A DNA stretch of 64,000 nt from the NCBI GenBank assembly GCA_947498705.1, contig CANMLW010000001.1, positions 372,001-436,000 on the forward strand, read 5' to 3'. Source of the DNA: an uncultured Aquimarina sp. (lineage in GTDB: Bacteria > Bacteroidota > Bacteroidia > Flavobacteriales > Flavobacteriaceae). The notes beneath the pieces were generated by a model, which searched no databases, had not been told where the DNA came from, and saw only the letters and a list, made by a program, of their open reading frames with translations. Of this stretch, positions 1 through 10,400 are shown piece by piece (within the stretch, counting starts at the first letter, position 1; each line of letters starts with the position of its first letter). The translations under genes and the position numbers were made by a program.

Positions 1-38
1 CACAGGACAATGCCCATAATTAACACAACTGTTTTCAT
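1..38 (-). CDS. start of a secreted protein gene, cut by window edge
   Basis: An ATG on the minus strand (position 38) opens a frame that begins MKTVVLIMGIVL and runs off the left edge. Only the positively charged start and hydrophobic core of a likely signal peptide are visible. It lies 21 bp after the stop of the DUF4097-like gene on the same strand, so it is probably the last visible gene of the sigma-factor operon. In related operons a second DUF4097-like or secreted protein often occupies this place, but the identity here cannot be read. Confidence 0.45.
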   Translation of the reverse strand, partial: MKTVVLIMGIVL

Positions 39-59
39 TATAATGATTGATTTTTTGAT

Positions 60-1151
60 TTAATTCTTTCTTAATTTAATTCCTCCGTAACTAGAAGTAA
101 TATTTATTGCACTGCCACTATTTGTTTTTCCGTAATATCCTTGATAGTCTTTTTTAGAATCTTTTACATATTTTTTATTGATCTCTATCCCTTCGTCAAG
201 TTTAACACCGCCATAAGATGTTTTAATTGCTAAGTTAAATTTACAATCTTGACTATAGCCTATGTTTACTCCTGTATAATCTGTTTTAATACTTACATTT
301 TTAAAAGAAGGTTGTAAAGTTTGAACCTCGATAGAACCATAATCAGAATTAATGATTAATTCGTCATGGATGTTTTTAATTTTGGTACTTACATAATCAG
401 AATCACCAACAATTCTACCTCCGTCTTCGATGCGAATAGATCCATAGTCGCAATTGTAATTTAAGTTTTTGATAGATTTAAATTTTGATCGGGTATAGTC
501 TGCATTGAGATCTATTTGGTCACTTTTTCCGATTTCAAATTCAGAATAATCAGCATTAATTTTTCCGTTCTTAATAAATGCTATAGAGCTGTTATTAGTA
601 TAATCAATATTAATATAGTTATTGTTGCCTAATAGTTCACCAAGTATAATTTGGCCATAATCACAATTAATTTTAGAATCACCCTTTATTTTATCCAAAG
701 TAATATTTCCGTAGTCATTATTGAGATCAACTCTATTAGAAACAGGTACCTTAACTGTGTAGTTAATTTTCATATTTATGTCGCTATTCCATCCACCCGT
801 CCATTTATCCCACCACGAGTTATTATTTTTGTTGAAAATAGTTTTGGCACTAACTTCTTGAGAAGATGCACTAAACTGTACATCGATCGTTTCTAGTTTT
901 TTTATCACTTTTTCTTCGTTATTACCACTTACTTTGATAGAAACTTCTATAACGACCCTGTTTTCATTCCAAGAGGTGATATCAAGATTGCCATAATCGT
1001 TACTTATTTTTAGCAATGCATTTTCGTTTACCTTAAACTCTTTTTTGATAGTCTTTTGTTTGGTATATTTACCTTTTAAACCTCCTTCATGTGCAAAAAT
1101 CAGCGAAGGAAAGAGGAGTAAATAAAATATTTTAAAGTATATAGTTTTCAT
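60..1151 (-). CDS. secreted DUF4097-like beta-repeat protein
   Basis: A 363-residue protein with a signal peptide (residues about 1-20, ending near FAHEGG) and then a repetitive beta-rich body. The motif D/S-Y-G/T recurs roughly every 20-25 residues (DYGNL, DYGNI, DYGQI, DYTN, DYSEF, DYTR, DYGSI, DYVST, DYGSI, DYTG, SYGGV, SYGGI), as in the putative-adhesin/DUF4097 fold that forms a beta-solenoid. The protein should be periplasmic or surface-exposed. It starts 20 bp inside the 3' end of the anti-sigma-like gene, so the two are translationally coupled in a sigma/anti-sigma/DUF4097 operon common in Bacteroidota. It may be the envelope-sensing or output arm of that system; that role is inferred, not shown. 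Confidence 0.75.
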   Translation of the reverse strand: MKTIYFKIFYLLLFPSLIFAHEGGLKGKYTKQKTIKKEFKVNENALLKISNDYGNLDITSWNENRVVIEVSIKVSGNNEEKVIKKLETIDVQFSASSQEVSAKTIFNKNNNSWWDKWTGGWNSDINMKINYTVKVPVSNRVDLNNDYGNITLDKIKGDSKINCDYGQIILGELLGNNNYINIDYTNNSSIAFIKNGKINADYSEFEIGKSDQIDLNADYTRSKFKSIKNLNYNCDYGSIRIEDGGRIVGDSDYVSTKIKNIHDELIINSDYGSIEVQTLQPSFKNVSIKTDYTGVNIGYSQDCKFNLAIKTSYGGVKLDEGIEINKKYVKDSKKDYQGYYGKTNSGSAINITSSYGGIKLRKN

Positions 1152-1692
1152 TTTTGTGTAATTTTAAATCGTTAATGGTGTTCATTTTATCAAGTACATC
1201 TTCTAATAAGTTGGCACGTTGTTGAAAATTCTTAATCATGGCACTGATTACGCGTTTATCATTACCACTATGAAAAAGATCTTTTTTTAATACTTGATAA
1301 TCTGACTCTAATTTTTCTAGTTGCTTCATAGCATCAGTAACTAGTATTTTTGTTTCTGGAGAAGAAATTTCATCTATTTCTTCAAGTTGCACCTGAATTG
1401 CAGAAGCAAAAAAGCTTTGGGTTTCATGCATCTGAGGCGAAATATTTGCAAGATCTACTTCTTCCTTTGCAGGATTTATAGACGTAAAAAATATGGTGCC
1501 TAAAAGCACTGCTATAGATGCGGCAACAGCTATTTGCTTATACCAATTTGTCTTTTTGGGATGAAGCACTACAACCTTGCTTTGTTGTTGCAATTTTTCG
1601 AGAAAACGAGCTTCATGATTCACTGAAGGTTCATATATGTCTAATTGGTTATGCATATCTTCAAATAATTGTTCTATTCCATCCTTCTTCAT
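1132..1692 (-). CDS. membrane anti-sigma-factor-like protein
   Basis: A 186-residue protein of unknown family detail. The first 48 residues are hydrophilic and would be cytoplasmic. One membrane segment lies at about residues 50-70 (QIAVAASIAVLLGTIFF), and a charged, helical, coiled-coil-prone region follows (about 85-180, with EISSPETKILVTDAMKQL). The start overlaps the sigma-factor stop by 4 bp (ATGA) and the end overlaps the next gene by 20 bp. A single-pass protein with a short cytoplasmic N-terminus directly after an ECF sigma gene fits a regulator that holds the sigma factor at the membrane. No zinc-type HxxxCxxC anti-sigma motif is present, so the role rests on context. Confidence 0.6.
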   Translation of the reverse strand: MKKDGIEQLFEDMHNQLDIYEPSVNHEARFLEKLQQQSKVVVLHPKKTNWYKQIAVAASIAVLLGTIFFTSINPAKEEVDLANISPQMHETQSFFASAIQVQLEEIDEISSPETKILVTDAMKQLEKLESDYQVLKKDLFHSGNDKRVISAMIKNFQQRANLLEDVLDKMNTINDLKLHKNENYIL

Positions 1693-2237
1693 ACGAATTG
1701 TAATTTTTTACGTAAACTTTCTTTTGCTCTTGATATCAGTGTACGGCAATTTCCATAAGATATATTCATAATTTCAGAAATCTCTTCATAATCATACCCT
1801 TCTATCAGATGTAATGATAAGGCAGTACTATAACTTCCTTTTAGTTGACTTAGTGTGTTTATTACTGTGTGCACTTTTTCTTTTGTTACATCTTTTTCTA
1901 TGGTTTCACTTGTATCTGTCAATGTGTACTCAATATTTTCTAAGGCAACCTCACGATGTAAATCATTTTTACGAGTTACTGTCAAGCTTGCATTTATTAC
2001 TATCCTTTTTAACCATGCTCCAAATAATAAATTATCGTCTAGCATGTGTAATTTTGTAAATGCTGTTAAAAAAGATTCTTGCATCACATCTTCTGCCTCT
2101 GCCTGGTCTTTAATAATTCTTAATGCCGTGTTATACATCGCTTTATAATATCTATTATAAATTTCGAGTTGAGCATTTTGATTTTGCTCTCGACATTTTG
2201 CAACGAGTTGCTCTGTATTTAGTTGGGTTAGTGCCAA
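1689..2237 (-). CDS. ECF RNA polymerase sigma factor
   Basis: A 182-residue extracytoplasmic-function sigma-70 factor. Region 2 is visible at about residues 20-90, including YYKAMYNTALRIIKDQAEAE and DVMQESFLTAF. Region 4, a helix-turn-helix, lies at about 125-178 (LHLIEGYDYEEISEIMN and CRTLISRAKESLRK). The only usable start in the frame is TTG, because an in-frame TAA lies just upstream and no ATG precedes region 2. It is the first gene of the operon with the overlapping anti-sigma-like gene and the DUF4097-like genes, and probably controls that operon and envelope genes elsewhere. Confidence 0.88.
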   Translation of the reverse strand: MALTQLNTEQLVAKCREQNQNAQLEIYNRYYKAMYNTALRIIKDQAEAEDVMQESFLTAFTKLHMLDDNLLFGAWLKRIVINASLTVTRKNDLHREVALENIEYTLTDTSETIEKDVTKEKVHTVINTLSQLKGSYSTALSLHLIEGYDYEEISEIMNISYGNCRTLISRAKESLRKKLQFV

Positions 2238-2457
2238 AAAATTAATTTACTTTTACATAAAGATATTGATTGATTTGTTTTGTTACAGTTTTTAAATTTT
2301 TTTTTCAAAACTTATGGCATAACAATTGAAACATTAAAGTAAGAATCGATGTAAAAAGCTTAGATTATTTAGTGTTTACAGAGATATCGTTTAGATTCAG
2401 TAATTTAAAAAAAGAATAGTATTTTGTTATAGTGACAAAATGACTTTATATATACAT

Positions 2458-4908
2458 ATGACAAAAACCAAATTTACAACTCTTGACAGTTTGTCATTTC
2501 AGGGAATAGATGAAGATGCAGAGTTAATCCCGTTAATGACTCCTGAAGATGAAGAAGAAATAGATAAAGAAGATCTACCAGAAATATTACCAATCTTACC
2601 ATTACGAAATACCGTGCTTTTTCCAGGAGTGGTTATTCCGATCACTGCAGGAAGAGATACTTCTATTAAGTTGCTTAACGAAGCCAATAATGGGAGTAAA
2701 ACTATAGGAGTGGTATCACAAAAAGAAGAAGGAATAGAGTCCCCGTCTTTAAATGATATTAATAGAGTAGGGGTAGTAGCACGTATTTTAAGAGTTCTTA
2801 AAATGCCAGATGGTAATACTACTGTGATTTTACAAGGTAAAAAGAGGTTTTATATAGACGAAGTAGTAGAAGAGATACCTTATCTAAAAGCAAAAATAAG
2901 AGAGGTCCCAGAAGCGAGACCCGCTAAAGAAAATAAAGAATTTAGTGCTATTATAGATTCTATAAAAGAATTGGCTCTAGAAATTATTAAAGAAAGTCCG
3001 GCGATACCTTCAGAAGCTTCTTTTGCGATTAAAAATATTGAGAGTAACTCTTTTTTGATAAATTTTGTCTCTTCAAATTTAAATCTTCCTGTAGAGGAAA
3101 AGCAAAATTTGTTAGAAATAAATGACCTTAAAAAAAGAGCATTATCCACGTTAAAGTATATGAACGTTGAGTTTCAGAAATTGGAACTTAAAAATGTAAT
3201 ACAGAGTAAGGTTCAGCATGATATGAGCCAACAACAACGAGAGTATTTCTTACATCAACAAATGAAGACTATCCAGGAAGAATTAGGAGGAGTCTCTCAT
3301 GAGGATGAAATTGAAGAAATGCGCCAGAAAGGAAATGATAAAAAATGGGATGAAAAGGTCAAAAAGCATTTTGATAAAGAATTAGCAAAAATGCAAAGAA
3401 TGAATCCACAGGTAGCCGAGTATTCTATACAACGCAATTACTTAGACCTTTTTCTGGATTTACCTTGGAATACCTATAGTACCGATAAGTTTGATCTGAA
3501 ACGTGCTATGAAAGTTTTGGATAGAGATCATTATGGTCTGGATGAAGTAAAACGTCGTATTATCGAATATTTGGCAGTCCTAAAATTACGTAATGATATG
3601 AAATCTCCGATTTTATGTTTATACGGCCCTCCTGGTGTTGGTAAAACATCTTTGGGAAAATCGGTAGCAGAGGCTTTGGGGAGAGAATATGTACGTATAT
3701 CCCTTGGAGGATTAAGAGATGAGGCCGAAATAAGAGGGCATAGAAAGACCTATATTGGTGCGATGCCTGGTCGAATTATTCAAAGTCTAAAAAAGGCAGG
3801 AACCAGTAACCCGGTATTTGTGTTAGACGAAATCGATAAATTATCTGTTGGTAATCAAGGAGATCCATCATCTGCATTGTTAGAAGTTTTGGATCCAGAG
3901 CAAAACTCTGAGTTTCATGATAACTTTCTTGAAATGGGATTTGATCTTTCTAAGGTTATGTTTATTGCTACTTCTAATAACATGGGAAGCATTCAGCCTG
4001 CTCTAAGAGATAGAATGGAAATAATTAATGTTACCGGGTATACTATAGAAGAAAAAATAGAGATTGCCAAACAACATTTATTGCCAAAGCAGCTAAAAGA
4101 ACATGGTTTAGATAAATCACACATCAAACTAGGTAAAGCGCAATTAGAGAAAATTGTAGAAGGGTATACGAGAGAATCTGGAGTACGTGGTTTAGAAAAG
4201 CAAATAGCCAAAATGGTTAGATACGTTGCTAAAAATATAGCAATGGAAGAAGATTATAATATTAAGATCAGTAATGAAGATATTATAGAGGTATTAGGTC
4301 CACCAAAGTTAGAACGTGATAAATATGAAAATAATGACGTAGCTGGGGTTGTTACTGGATTGGCCTGGACCAGTGTAGGAGGAGATATTTTATTTATAGA
4401 GTCAATTCTTTCTAAAGGTAAAGGAAACTTAAGCATTACTGGAAACCTAGGAAAGGTTATGAAAGAGTCTGCAACCATTGCGATGGAATATATTAAAGCC
4501 AATGCAGAGGAGTTGAAGATAAATCCAGAAATTTTTGATACGTATAATGTACACATACATGTTCCTGAGGGAGCTACTCCAAAAGATGGTCCTAGTGCTG
4601 GTGTGACAATGTTAACTTCATTAGTTTCTTTATTTACACAACGTAAAGTAAAGAAAAGCCTAGCTATGACTGGAGAAATTACTTTGCGAGGTAAGGTGTT
4701 GCCCGTAGGCGGAATTAAAGAGAAAATACTGGCTGCAAAAAGAGCACATATAAAAGAAATACTACTTTGTGAGGATAATAAACGAGATATAAATGAAATC
4801 AAACCTGAATATCTAAAAGGATTGAAATTTCATTATGTCAGAGAAATGAAGGATGTTTTGAAGATAGCTATCACAGCTACCAAAGTAGCGAACGCTAAGA
4901 CATTATAG
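2458..4908 (+). CDS. lon: ATP-dependent Lon protease
   Basis: Cytoplasmic AAA+ serine protease that unfolds and degrades damaged and regulatory proteins. The N-terminal LON substrate-binding domain (about residues 40-240) contains [18 protein letters not shown]. The AAA+ module contains Walker [10 protein letters not shown] (about 390-398) and the downstream [10 protein letters not shown]. The C-terminal protease domain holds the Ser/Lys dyad: Ser of [10 protein letters not shown] (about 713) and Lys of VGGIKEKI (about 754). I place the start at the ATG at 2458 (MTKTKFTTL), where relatives begin; an in-frame ATG 18 bp upstream (2440) would add MTLYIH. The length of 816 residues is normal. A bidirectional terminator follows. 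Confidence 0.97.
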   Translation: MTKTKFTTLDSLSFQGIDEDAELIPLMTPEDEEEIDKEDLPEILPILPLRNTVLFPGVVIPITAGRDTSIKLLNEANNGSKTIGVVSQKEEGIESPSLNDINRVGVVARILRVLKMPDGNTTVILQGKKRFYIDEVVEEIPYLKAKIREVPEARPAKENKEFSAIIDSIKELALEIIKESPAIPSEASFAIKNIESNSFLINFVSSNLNLPVEEKQNLLEINDLKKRALSTLKYMNVEFQKLELKNVIQSKVQHDMSQQQREYFLHQQMKTIQEELGGVSHEDEIEEMRQKGNDKKWDEKVKKHFDKELAKMQRMNPQVAEYSIQRNYLDLFLDLPWNTYSTDKFDLKRAMKVLDRDHYGLDEVKRRIIEYLAVLKLRNDMKSPILCLYGPPGVGKTSLGKSVAEALGREYVRISLGGLRDEAEIRGHRKTYIGAMPGRIIQSLKKAGTSNPVFVLDEIDKLSVGNQGDPSSALLEVLDPEQNSEFHDNFLEMGFDLSKVMFIATSNNMGSIQPALRDRMEIINVTGYTIEEKIEIAKQHLLPKQLKEHGLDKSHIKLGKAQLEKIVEGYTRESGVRGLEKQIAKMVRYVAKNIAMEEDYNIKISNEDIIEVLGPPKLERDKYENNDVAGVVTGLAWTSVGGDILFIESILSKGKGNLSITGNLGKVMKESATIAMEYIKANAEELKINPEIFDTYNVHIHVPEGATPKDGPSAGVTMLTSLVSLFTQRKVKKSLAMTGEITLRGKVLPVGGIKEKILAAKRAHIKEILLCEDNKRDINEIKPEYLKGLKFHYVREMKDVLKIAITATKVANAKTL

Positions 4909-4921
4909 TTTTTAATAAAAT

Positions 4922-4955
4922 AAAAAAAAGGGAGTTTTTAACTCCCTTTTTTTAT
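4922..4955. terminator. bidirectional intrinsic terminator, lon / mreB-like
   Basis: Stem GGGAGTT/AACTCCC with A-tract on the left and T-tract on the right, lying in the 43 bp between the convergent lon and MreB-family genes. The arms give a U-run in both transcript directions. Confidence 0.85.
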
Positions 4956-5986
4956 TTCTTTTTGACAAGGACATTTTTATAGTAATCCAAATTTTTCAAA
5001 ACTTTACTACTTCCTTTTACAACTGCTTTTAAAGGATGATCACCCAAATGAACAGGTAATTCGGTTGCTTTTGATAATCGTTCATCTAATCCTCTTAGCA
5101 TAGAACCACCACCAGTTAATAAAATGCCTGTATTATAAATATCTGCAGAAATTTCTGGAGGAATTTCAGAAAGTGTTTCAAGAATGGCGTTTTCAATTTG
5201 TGAAATAGAAGTATCCAGACTTTTTTTTATTTCTTTATAAGATATTTGGATTTGCTTGGGTTTACCTGTGAGCATATCTCTGCCTTCTGCTTCAATTACT
5301 TTTGGAGGCGATTTTAAATTGCTAATAGCAGCGCCTACTTTTAGTTTTATTTTTTCTGCCATCGATTCTCCAATATGTAAATTACGATGTTCTCGTATAT
5401 ATTGGATAATATCCTGATTAAATATATTTCCTGCTATTCGAATGGATTGACCCTTAACAATTCGACCTAATGAAATAACTGCAATTTCTGTAGTTCCTCC
5501 TCCAATATCTACCACCATATTGCCTTTGGGCTCTAAAATGTCAATACCACTTCCTAAAGCTGCAGCAATGGGTTCTGGGATTAAAAATATTTGTTTGGCA
5601 TTTAACCGTTTGGCAGATTCTTGTACAGCTCTCATTTCTACTTCGGTACTTGCACAAGGTATAGATATAATCATATTATAAGATGTAGAAAATATAGAAG
5701 TATTGTAAGAAGACAGTTTTTTAATAAAAGTCTTTAGCATTTTTTCTGCTGCATCAAAGTTGGAGATAACACCATTATTAAAAGGGTAAATTGTCTTTAT
5801 ATTCTTGTTGATCTTACCACGCATCATACCAGCTTCCTTACCAACAGCTATTATTTTTCCTGTTATTTGGTGAATGGTAATGATAGATGGCTTGTCTATT
5901 ACAATTTTACCGTTATGAATAATGAGTGTATTAGAAGTACCAAGATCTACAGCAATTTTTTGGTTCAAAAAATCAAAAAAACTCAT
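4952..5986 (-). CDS. MreB-family actin-like protein, solitary paralogue
   Basis: A 344-residue actin-fold ATPase of the rod-shape-determining MreB/Mbl family. Visible motifs are phosphate-1 VDLGTSNT (about 13-20), phosphate-2 VDIGGGTTE (159-167), and adenosine-binding TGGGSMLRGL near residue 290. It starts with the hydrophobic stretch MSFFDFL, which may touch the membrane. Unlike the usual shape-determination gene, no mreC, mreD, pbp2 or rodA follows; the gene stands alone between lon and cmk. Compared with canonical flavobacterial MreB as I recall it, many otherwise conserved positions differ (for example IITIHQ after PS), so it is probably a second copy. The ATPase motifs look intact. Confidence 0.82.
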   Translation of the reverse strand: MSFFDFLNQKIAVDLGTSNTLIIHNGKIVIDKPSIITIHQITGKIIAVGKEAGMMRGKINKNIKTIYPFNNGVISNFDAAEKMLKTFIKKLSSYNTSIFSTSYNMIISIPCASTEVEMRAVQESAKRLNAKQIFLIPEPIAAALGSGIDILEPKGNMVVDIGGGTTEIAVISLGRIVKGQSIRIAGNIFNQDIIQYIREHRNLHIGESMAEKIKLKVGAAISNLKSPPKVIEAEGRDMLTGKPKQIQISYKEIKKSLDTSISQIENAILETLSEIPPEISADIYNTGILLTGGGSMLRGLDERLSKATELPVHLGDHPLKAVVKGSSKVLKNLDYYKNVLVKKK

Positions 5987-6184
5987 AATATAATAGGTTA
6001 CTTTGGTTATTAAGAATGAATTTTATTATAAAGTAACTTATTTTCATATCGCAAGGGGGTTAAGTGTGAATAACCATTGATTGGATCAAATATTGTTATT
6101 TTTAGAAATCTTTAACAGAGTTAAAAGCATGTAGAAGAGAGATATAGAAAAAGAGAGTTTAAATACTATTTTTTTTAATTAAGC

Positions 6185-6216
6185 TTGTGTTTTCAGGATT
6201 GTTTGGTTTATTTTTG
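6185..6216 (+). promoter_or_regulatory. candidate Bacteroidota promoter of cmk
   Basis: TTG at 6185-6187 and TATTTTTG at 6209-6216 (consensus TAnnTTTG) with a 21-bp spacer, about 30 bp upstream of the cmk start. The spacing is slightly longer than the usual 19. Confidence 0.4.
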
Positions 6217-6245
6217 GAACTTTGTAACCTATTATTTTTCAGGAA

Positions 6246-6947
6246 TTGAGCAAGCAGAAAATTATTATAGCTATTGATGGGCATTCTTCAACAGGAAAAA
6301 GCACAGTTGCAAAACAATTGGCTAAAGCACTAGGATATATTTATGTGGATACAGGAGCGATGTATCGTGCAATTTCACTTTATGCTATGCGTAAAGATAT
6401 GATTAGTACTTCACATTTTGATATTGAAACACTTGAAAGTGAATTACCAAAAATTAACATAACTTTTAGAATTAACCCTAAGACAAAATTAGCAGAAGCA
6501 TTGCTTAATGGTGAAAATGTAGAACGAGAAATACGAACATTGGATGTTTCTAGAGTAGTTAGTAAAGTAGCTGCAGTATCTAGTGTTAGGCGAAAATTGG
6601 TAGAACAACAACAGGCTATGGGTAAAGATCGTGGTATTGTTATGGATGGACGGGATATAGGAACGGTCGTTTTTCCCGATGCAGAACTCAAGCTTTTCAT
6701 GACCGCTACAGCCAAAGATAGAGCAGAACGTAGATTTCTTGAATTAAAGGAAAGAGGAGATGATGTTACCTATGAAGATGTTCTTAAAAATGTTGTGAAC
6801 AGAGATCATATAGATAGTACAAGAAAAGATTCACCTCTTCAAAAAGCAGAAGATGCTATCAAAATAGATAATTCTAACCTTACTTTGGATGAGCAGTTTG
6901 ATCAAATTTTAAAACTGGCTCAAAGAAAAATTTTACAGTTAGCATAG
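6246..6947 (+). CDS. cmk: (d)CMP kinase (cytidylate kinase)
   Basis: Phosphorylates CMP and dCMP with ATP in pyrimidine nucleotide metabolism; cytoplasmic. The 233-residue protein has the P-loop GHSSTGKST at residues 12-20, the DTGAMYRA substrate-binding segment near 36-43, and the conserved MDGRDIGTVVFPDA block near 137-150. The length is normal for the family. The start is TTG: an in-frame TAA lies 21 bp upstream and no ATG occurs before the P-loop, while relatives begin with a similar MSK(K/Q)KIIIAIDG. It stands as a single rightward gene and converges on the small secreted-protein gene 17 bp away. Confidence 0.95.
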   Translation: MSKQKIIIAIDGHSSTGKSTVAKQLAKALGYIYVDTGAMYRAISLYAMRKDMISTSHFDIETLESELPKINITFRINPKTKLAEALLNGENVEREIRTLDVSRVVSKVAAVSSVRRKLVEQQQAMGKDRGIVMDGRDIGTVVFPDAELKLFMTATAKDRAERRFLELKERGDDVTYEDVLKNVVNRDHIDSTRKDSPLQKAEDAIKIDNSNLTLDEQFDQILKLAQRKILQLA

Positions 6948-6964
6948 TATTTCTGTGTTACGAT

Positions 6965-7288
6965 TTATTGTTCGTTACTAATTTTTCTACGCCTATACAG
7001 TTTAATGTTTTTTTCTTTTACCCATTCAATTAATTCTAAATACTCATTTTTACCTTTTAGAGTCAAAACACGATTTAATCTCAAAACATGACCATTAAAT
7101 TCTCTATAAGGTTCTATAGTATTATCAGATACTTCATAAAATGGTTTATTATATAATATTTGATATTGTTTTCCATTGTTTAAAACAATTTGATCTTTAC
7201 GTTCATATATAATATATGTTTTTGATAAAGATTGTGCGTTACTTTTAACTATTACACATAGTAAAATAAGTAGTAATAATTTTTTCAT
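6965..7288 (-). CDS. small secreted protein of unknown function
   Basis: A 107-residue protein with a clear signal peptide (MKKLLLLILLCVIVKSNAQ, residues 1-19) and a mature part of about 88 residues rich in Tyr, Lys and Asn. I use the ATG at 7288; a TTG two codons upstream is also in frame. No domain is recognised. It is monocistronic and faces cmk. Likely periplasmic or exported. Confidence 0.6.
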   Translation of the reverse strand: MKKLLLLILLCVIVKSNAQSLSKTYIIYERKDQIVLNNGKQYQILYNKPFYEVSDNTIEPYREFNGHVLRLNRVLTLKGKNEYLELIEWVKEKNIKLYRRRKISNEQ

Positions 7289-7392
7289 AAACAAAATTTA
7301 ATAATTTTTTTACAAAAATACAGTAAAACCATAATTAGATAAAGGTTTTTTGTTTAATACTTTTTTAGTAAGCAAAAAAATAAGGATATAGC

Positions 7393-7440
7393 AAAAAAAA
7401 GTGCCAAAAAGCATCATTTTTGCTTTTTAGCACTTTTAAT
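7393..7440 (-). terminator. intrinsic terminator after the metalloprotease gene
   Basis: Imperfect hairpin: AAAAGTGCCAAAAAGC pairs with GCTTTTTAGCACTTTT across a short loop. On the minus strand it ends in a U-run made by the A-tract at 7393-7400. It lies 25 bp after the stop at 7465. Confidence 0.75.
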
Positions 7441-7464
7441 TATTTGATTATGATTGTATTAAAG

Positions 7465-10400
7465 TTATTTTATAATCAATTTGTGAACCGATTCATTAAC
7501 TTGATTCCCTGTCTTATTATCAGATAATATTTTTACAAAGTAATTCCCACTGGAAAGAGCATGTAAATTAATAGATTTATTTTTTACGTCATCTTCTTGA
7601 AATACTGATCTTCCTGAAAAATCAAATACTCTTACTGAAAAGTTACTAAAAGGCCCATCAATAGATAATATTGAATTGGTACCACTTAGAGGGTTTGGCG
7701 AAAGAATTGCGGCTGCAGAATAGGTGGTTGAATTAGATTCATTAACAACAATTCCTTCTACAGTATCATTTATTGTAAATGTTGTAGTTTCAGAAGTGCC
7801 AAATTGATCACCTGACGCCAGTAGTTTATTTCCTGGATTTGCAGTTAATGTATAAGAACCTGCTCCATGATCACAGCATAAGCCATCACCAAAATTATCA
7901 GTAATAGTAAAAGTATAAGTTCCAGGTTCTAAACATACTGTATGGTTTACAGATCTTGATGACTCTATAGTTTCATTAGAAACAATTATTTGATTATTAG
8001 CATCTGTGATTTGCCAACTTATTTCCTCTGGAAATTCATCTACATTCAAATCTAAAGTTACTTCGAAGCAGGAGGGCAATGTTGTTGCGGTAGCAATATT
8101 ACTAAAGTCAGAAACATTTCCGATGGCATCCTTAGCTCTTACTCTAAAAGAATATGCTGTTTCTGGTGTTAGTCCAGTAACAGTATATGGCGAAGATATT
8201 GTAGTGGCAATAATATCATCTCCACTATATATATCATATCCAGTGACTCCAATATTATCTGTAGCGATAAACCAGAAAAGATCGATTGTAGTTGATTTTA
8301 CATTGCTGGTGGATAGATTACCAGGTGTTGACGGAGGTTGCGAATCTAAATTAATATTTTCTAAAGTTGTTACAGTAACCGTATTACTAAATCCAGATTC
8401 ATTACCGGCAACATCTTTGGCTTTTATTCTAAAAGAATATTCAGTTTCTGGTGTTAATCCTGTAACAAGATAAGTTGTTTCAGATACTGTCGCAATTACA
8501 GTGTTTCCTTGGTATACATCATATCCATTTATGGCTACGTTATCGGTAGATGGATTCCATGAAAGATCAATAGTAGCATGAGTTAAGTTAGAGCCTACCA
8601 AGTTCATTGGAGTAGAAGGAGGTTCGGTATCATTAGCACCTCCATTACTAATCTGGAAATTGGCATTAGAAATATCATAAAAAATATGCCCTGAACCTCT
8701 TATCATGATTCTATTATTAGTCCCTGGGCTATTTGGTACGATAATATCGTGACTACCGTCATTGGGCGTACCAAGCACAAGTGTAATTGGGTAAGAAAAT
8801 CCTCCATCTGTAGATAATAAAATATCAACATTAGCAGCATTTACACCGTTGGCTGTAGTACCAGCTACATCCCAATTTATGGTTTGGGTAGAACCCGACA
8901 TCCAATTAACATTTGTATTTGGGGTTGTAACTAGAAATGGTCCCGCTGTTCCGTTTACAGTAACCGTCATATCATCAGAATCAGAATTTCCAATACCAGA
9001 TTGGTTATCTCTTACTGTAAGTCTAAAATTCATGGTTCTGGCTACCGAAGGAACAACTTCCCATGTAGATTGAGTGTTTCCTCCAACAACAGTTGCAAGC
9101 TCTGGCATATATCTATCTGATGATCTAGAAGAAGATAGTGATCTGAATACAGGCCCATCAGTAGACGTGCTACTAGGAGGCATTGTTGCAATTTCTGTAT
9201 CCATTTGTTCCCAGTTATATGTTAGTTCATCTGCATTAGCATCTGTGGCACTACCTTTTAAAACAAAAGGCGTGGATCTTGGGATAGTAAAATCATTTCC
9301 TGCATTGGCAACGGGAGCAACATTTGTTGTTGAAGTAGTTTCTGCACAAGAAGTACTGGTAACATGTGCCCACATTTGTTGAATACTAATGGCATGAAAA
9401 TGATCATCACTATTATTTTGGACATTGGGACTACAGATACCAGCATACGCCATAATTGTAGAACCACTACCAGGTTCTACAGCTGTACTATTATTTCTAT
9501 TGAAATCACATGAGTTATTAAAAGTATGATCACCTCCAAATTGGTGTCCTATTTCATGAGCAACATAATCAATATCATAAGGATCTCCTATTGGCGAACT
9601 TAATCCTGTTACTCCGGACCCTTTATTACCTGTGATACAAACCACTCCTAAACCGGCAAGACCACCAGCTCCAGTACTAAAAGCATGCCCTATATCATAA
9701 TTAGAAGTACCAATAACATCGTCACAAACTGCTTGACTCTGATCGATAAGGGCGCCAGCGCTATTGTTATTTAGGTTATCTGTATTTCCATCTAAATAAA
9801 TAATATCTGTATTATTAGATACAATCTCAAAGGTAACCCCTAAATCCCTTTCATAAATACCGCTTACTCGAACCATGGTAGTATTTACTGCAGAAAGAAC
9901 AGCTCCCTTCTTAACAGTATCAGAAGCACCGGCAGATATTCCCTGATCGTTAAGATGGAATTGAGAATACTCACCAGTACATGCAATGGCAATTCTATAT
10001 TTTCTTAAGGTACCATCATTAGCATTTTTTTGATGTTCTATTTTATAATCTGCACTATTTTTTTCTAACGAACTGCTACCATCAAATAAACATCTAAACT
10101 CGTCATCTTTGGCTAGGTCTTTTTTTGTATAGGTAATATATGTTTTTTTATCCGTGGTTATAGCGTCAATATAAACGGTTGGAGTATCAGGTTTTAATAT
10201 CATACCATGAAACTCCTTATCAGATATACTAACTCTAATGGTGTTTAACCTATTTCCGACCTGAGTACCTACATAGGATTTGATAGAAGGGTATTTTTTT
10301 GCTAAATCGGGATGAAGTATATGGATTTCTTTCATCTCAAAATCTAACATAACACCATCTTTGTCAGGAAACGAAATAATATTGTTAGAGCGATGTTGAG

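Noticed and set aside
2440..2457. Upstream in-frame ATG as the lon start
   Set aside because: It would add six residues not expected from relatives, which begin close to the ATG at 2458; it cannot be fully excluded.
4254..4802. Minus-strand open frame of about 180 codons inside lon
   Set aside because: It is antisense to the conserved Lon protease domain, whose sequence explains the open frame.
8006..9382. Several long open frames on the plus strand inside the metalloprotease gene
   Set aside because: They lie opposite a well-supported T9SS metalloprotease, lack recognisable motifs and start signals, and follow the codon bias of the real gene.
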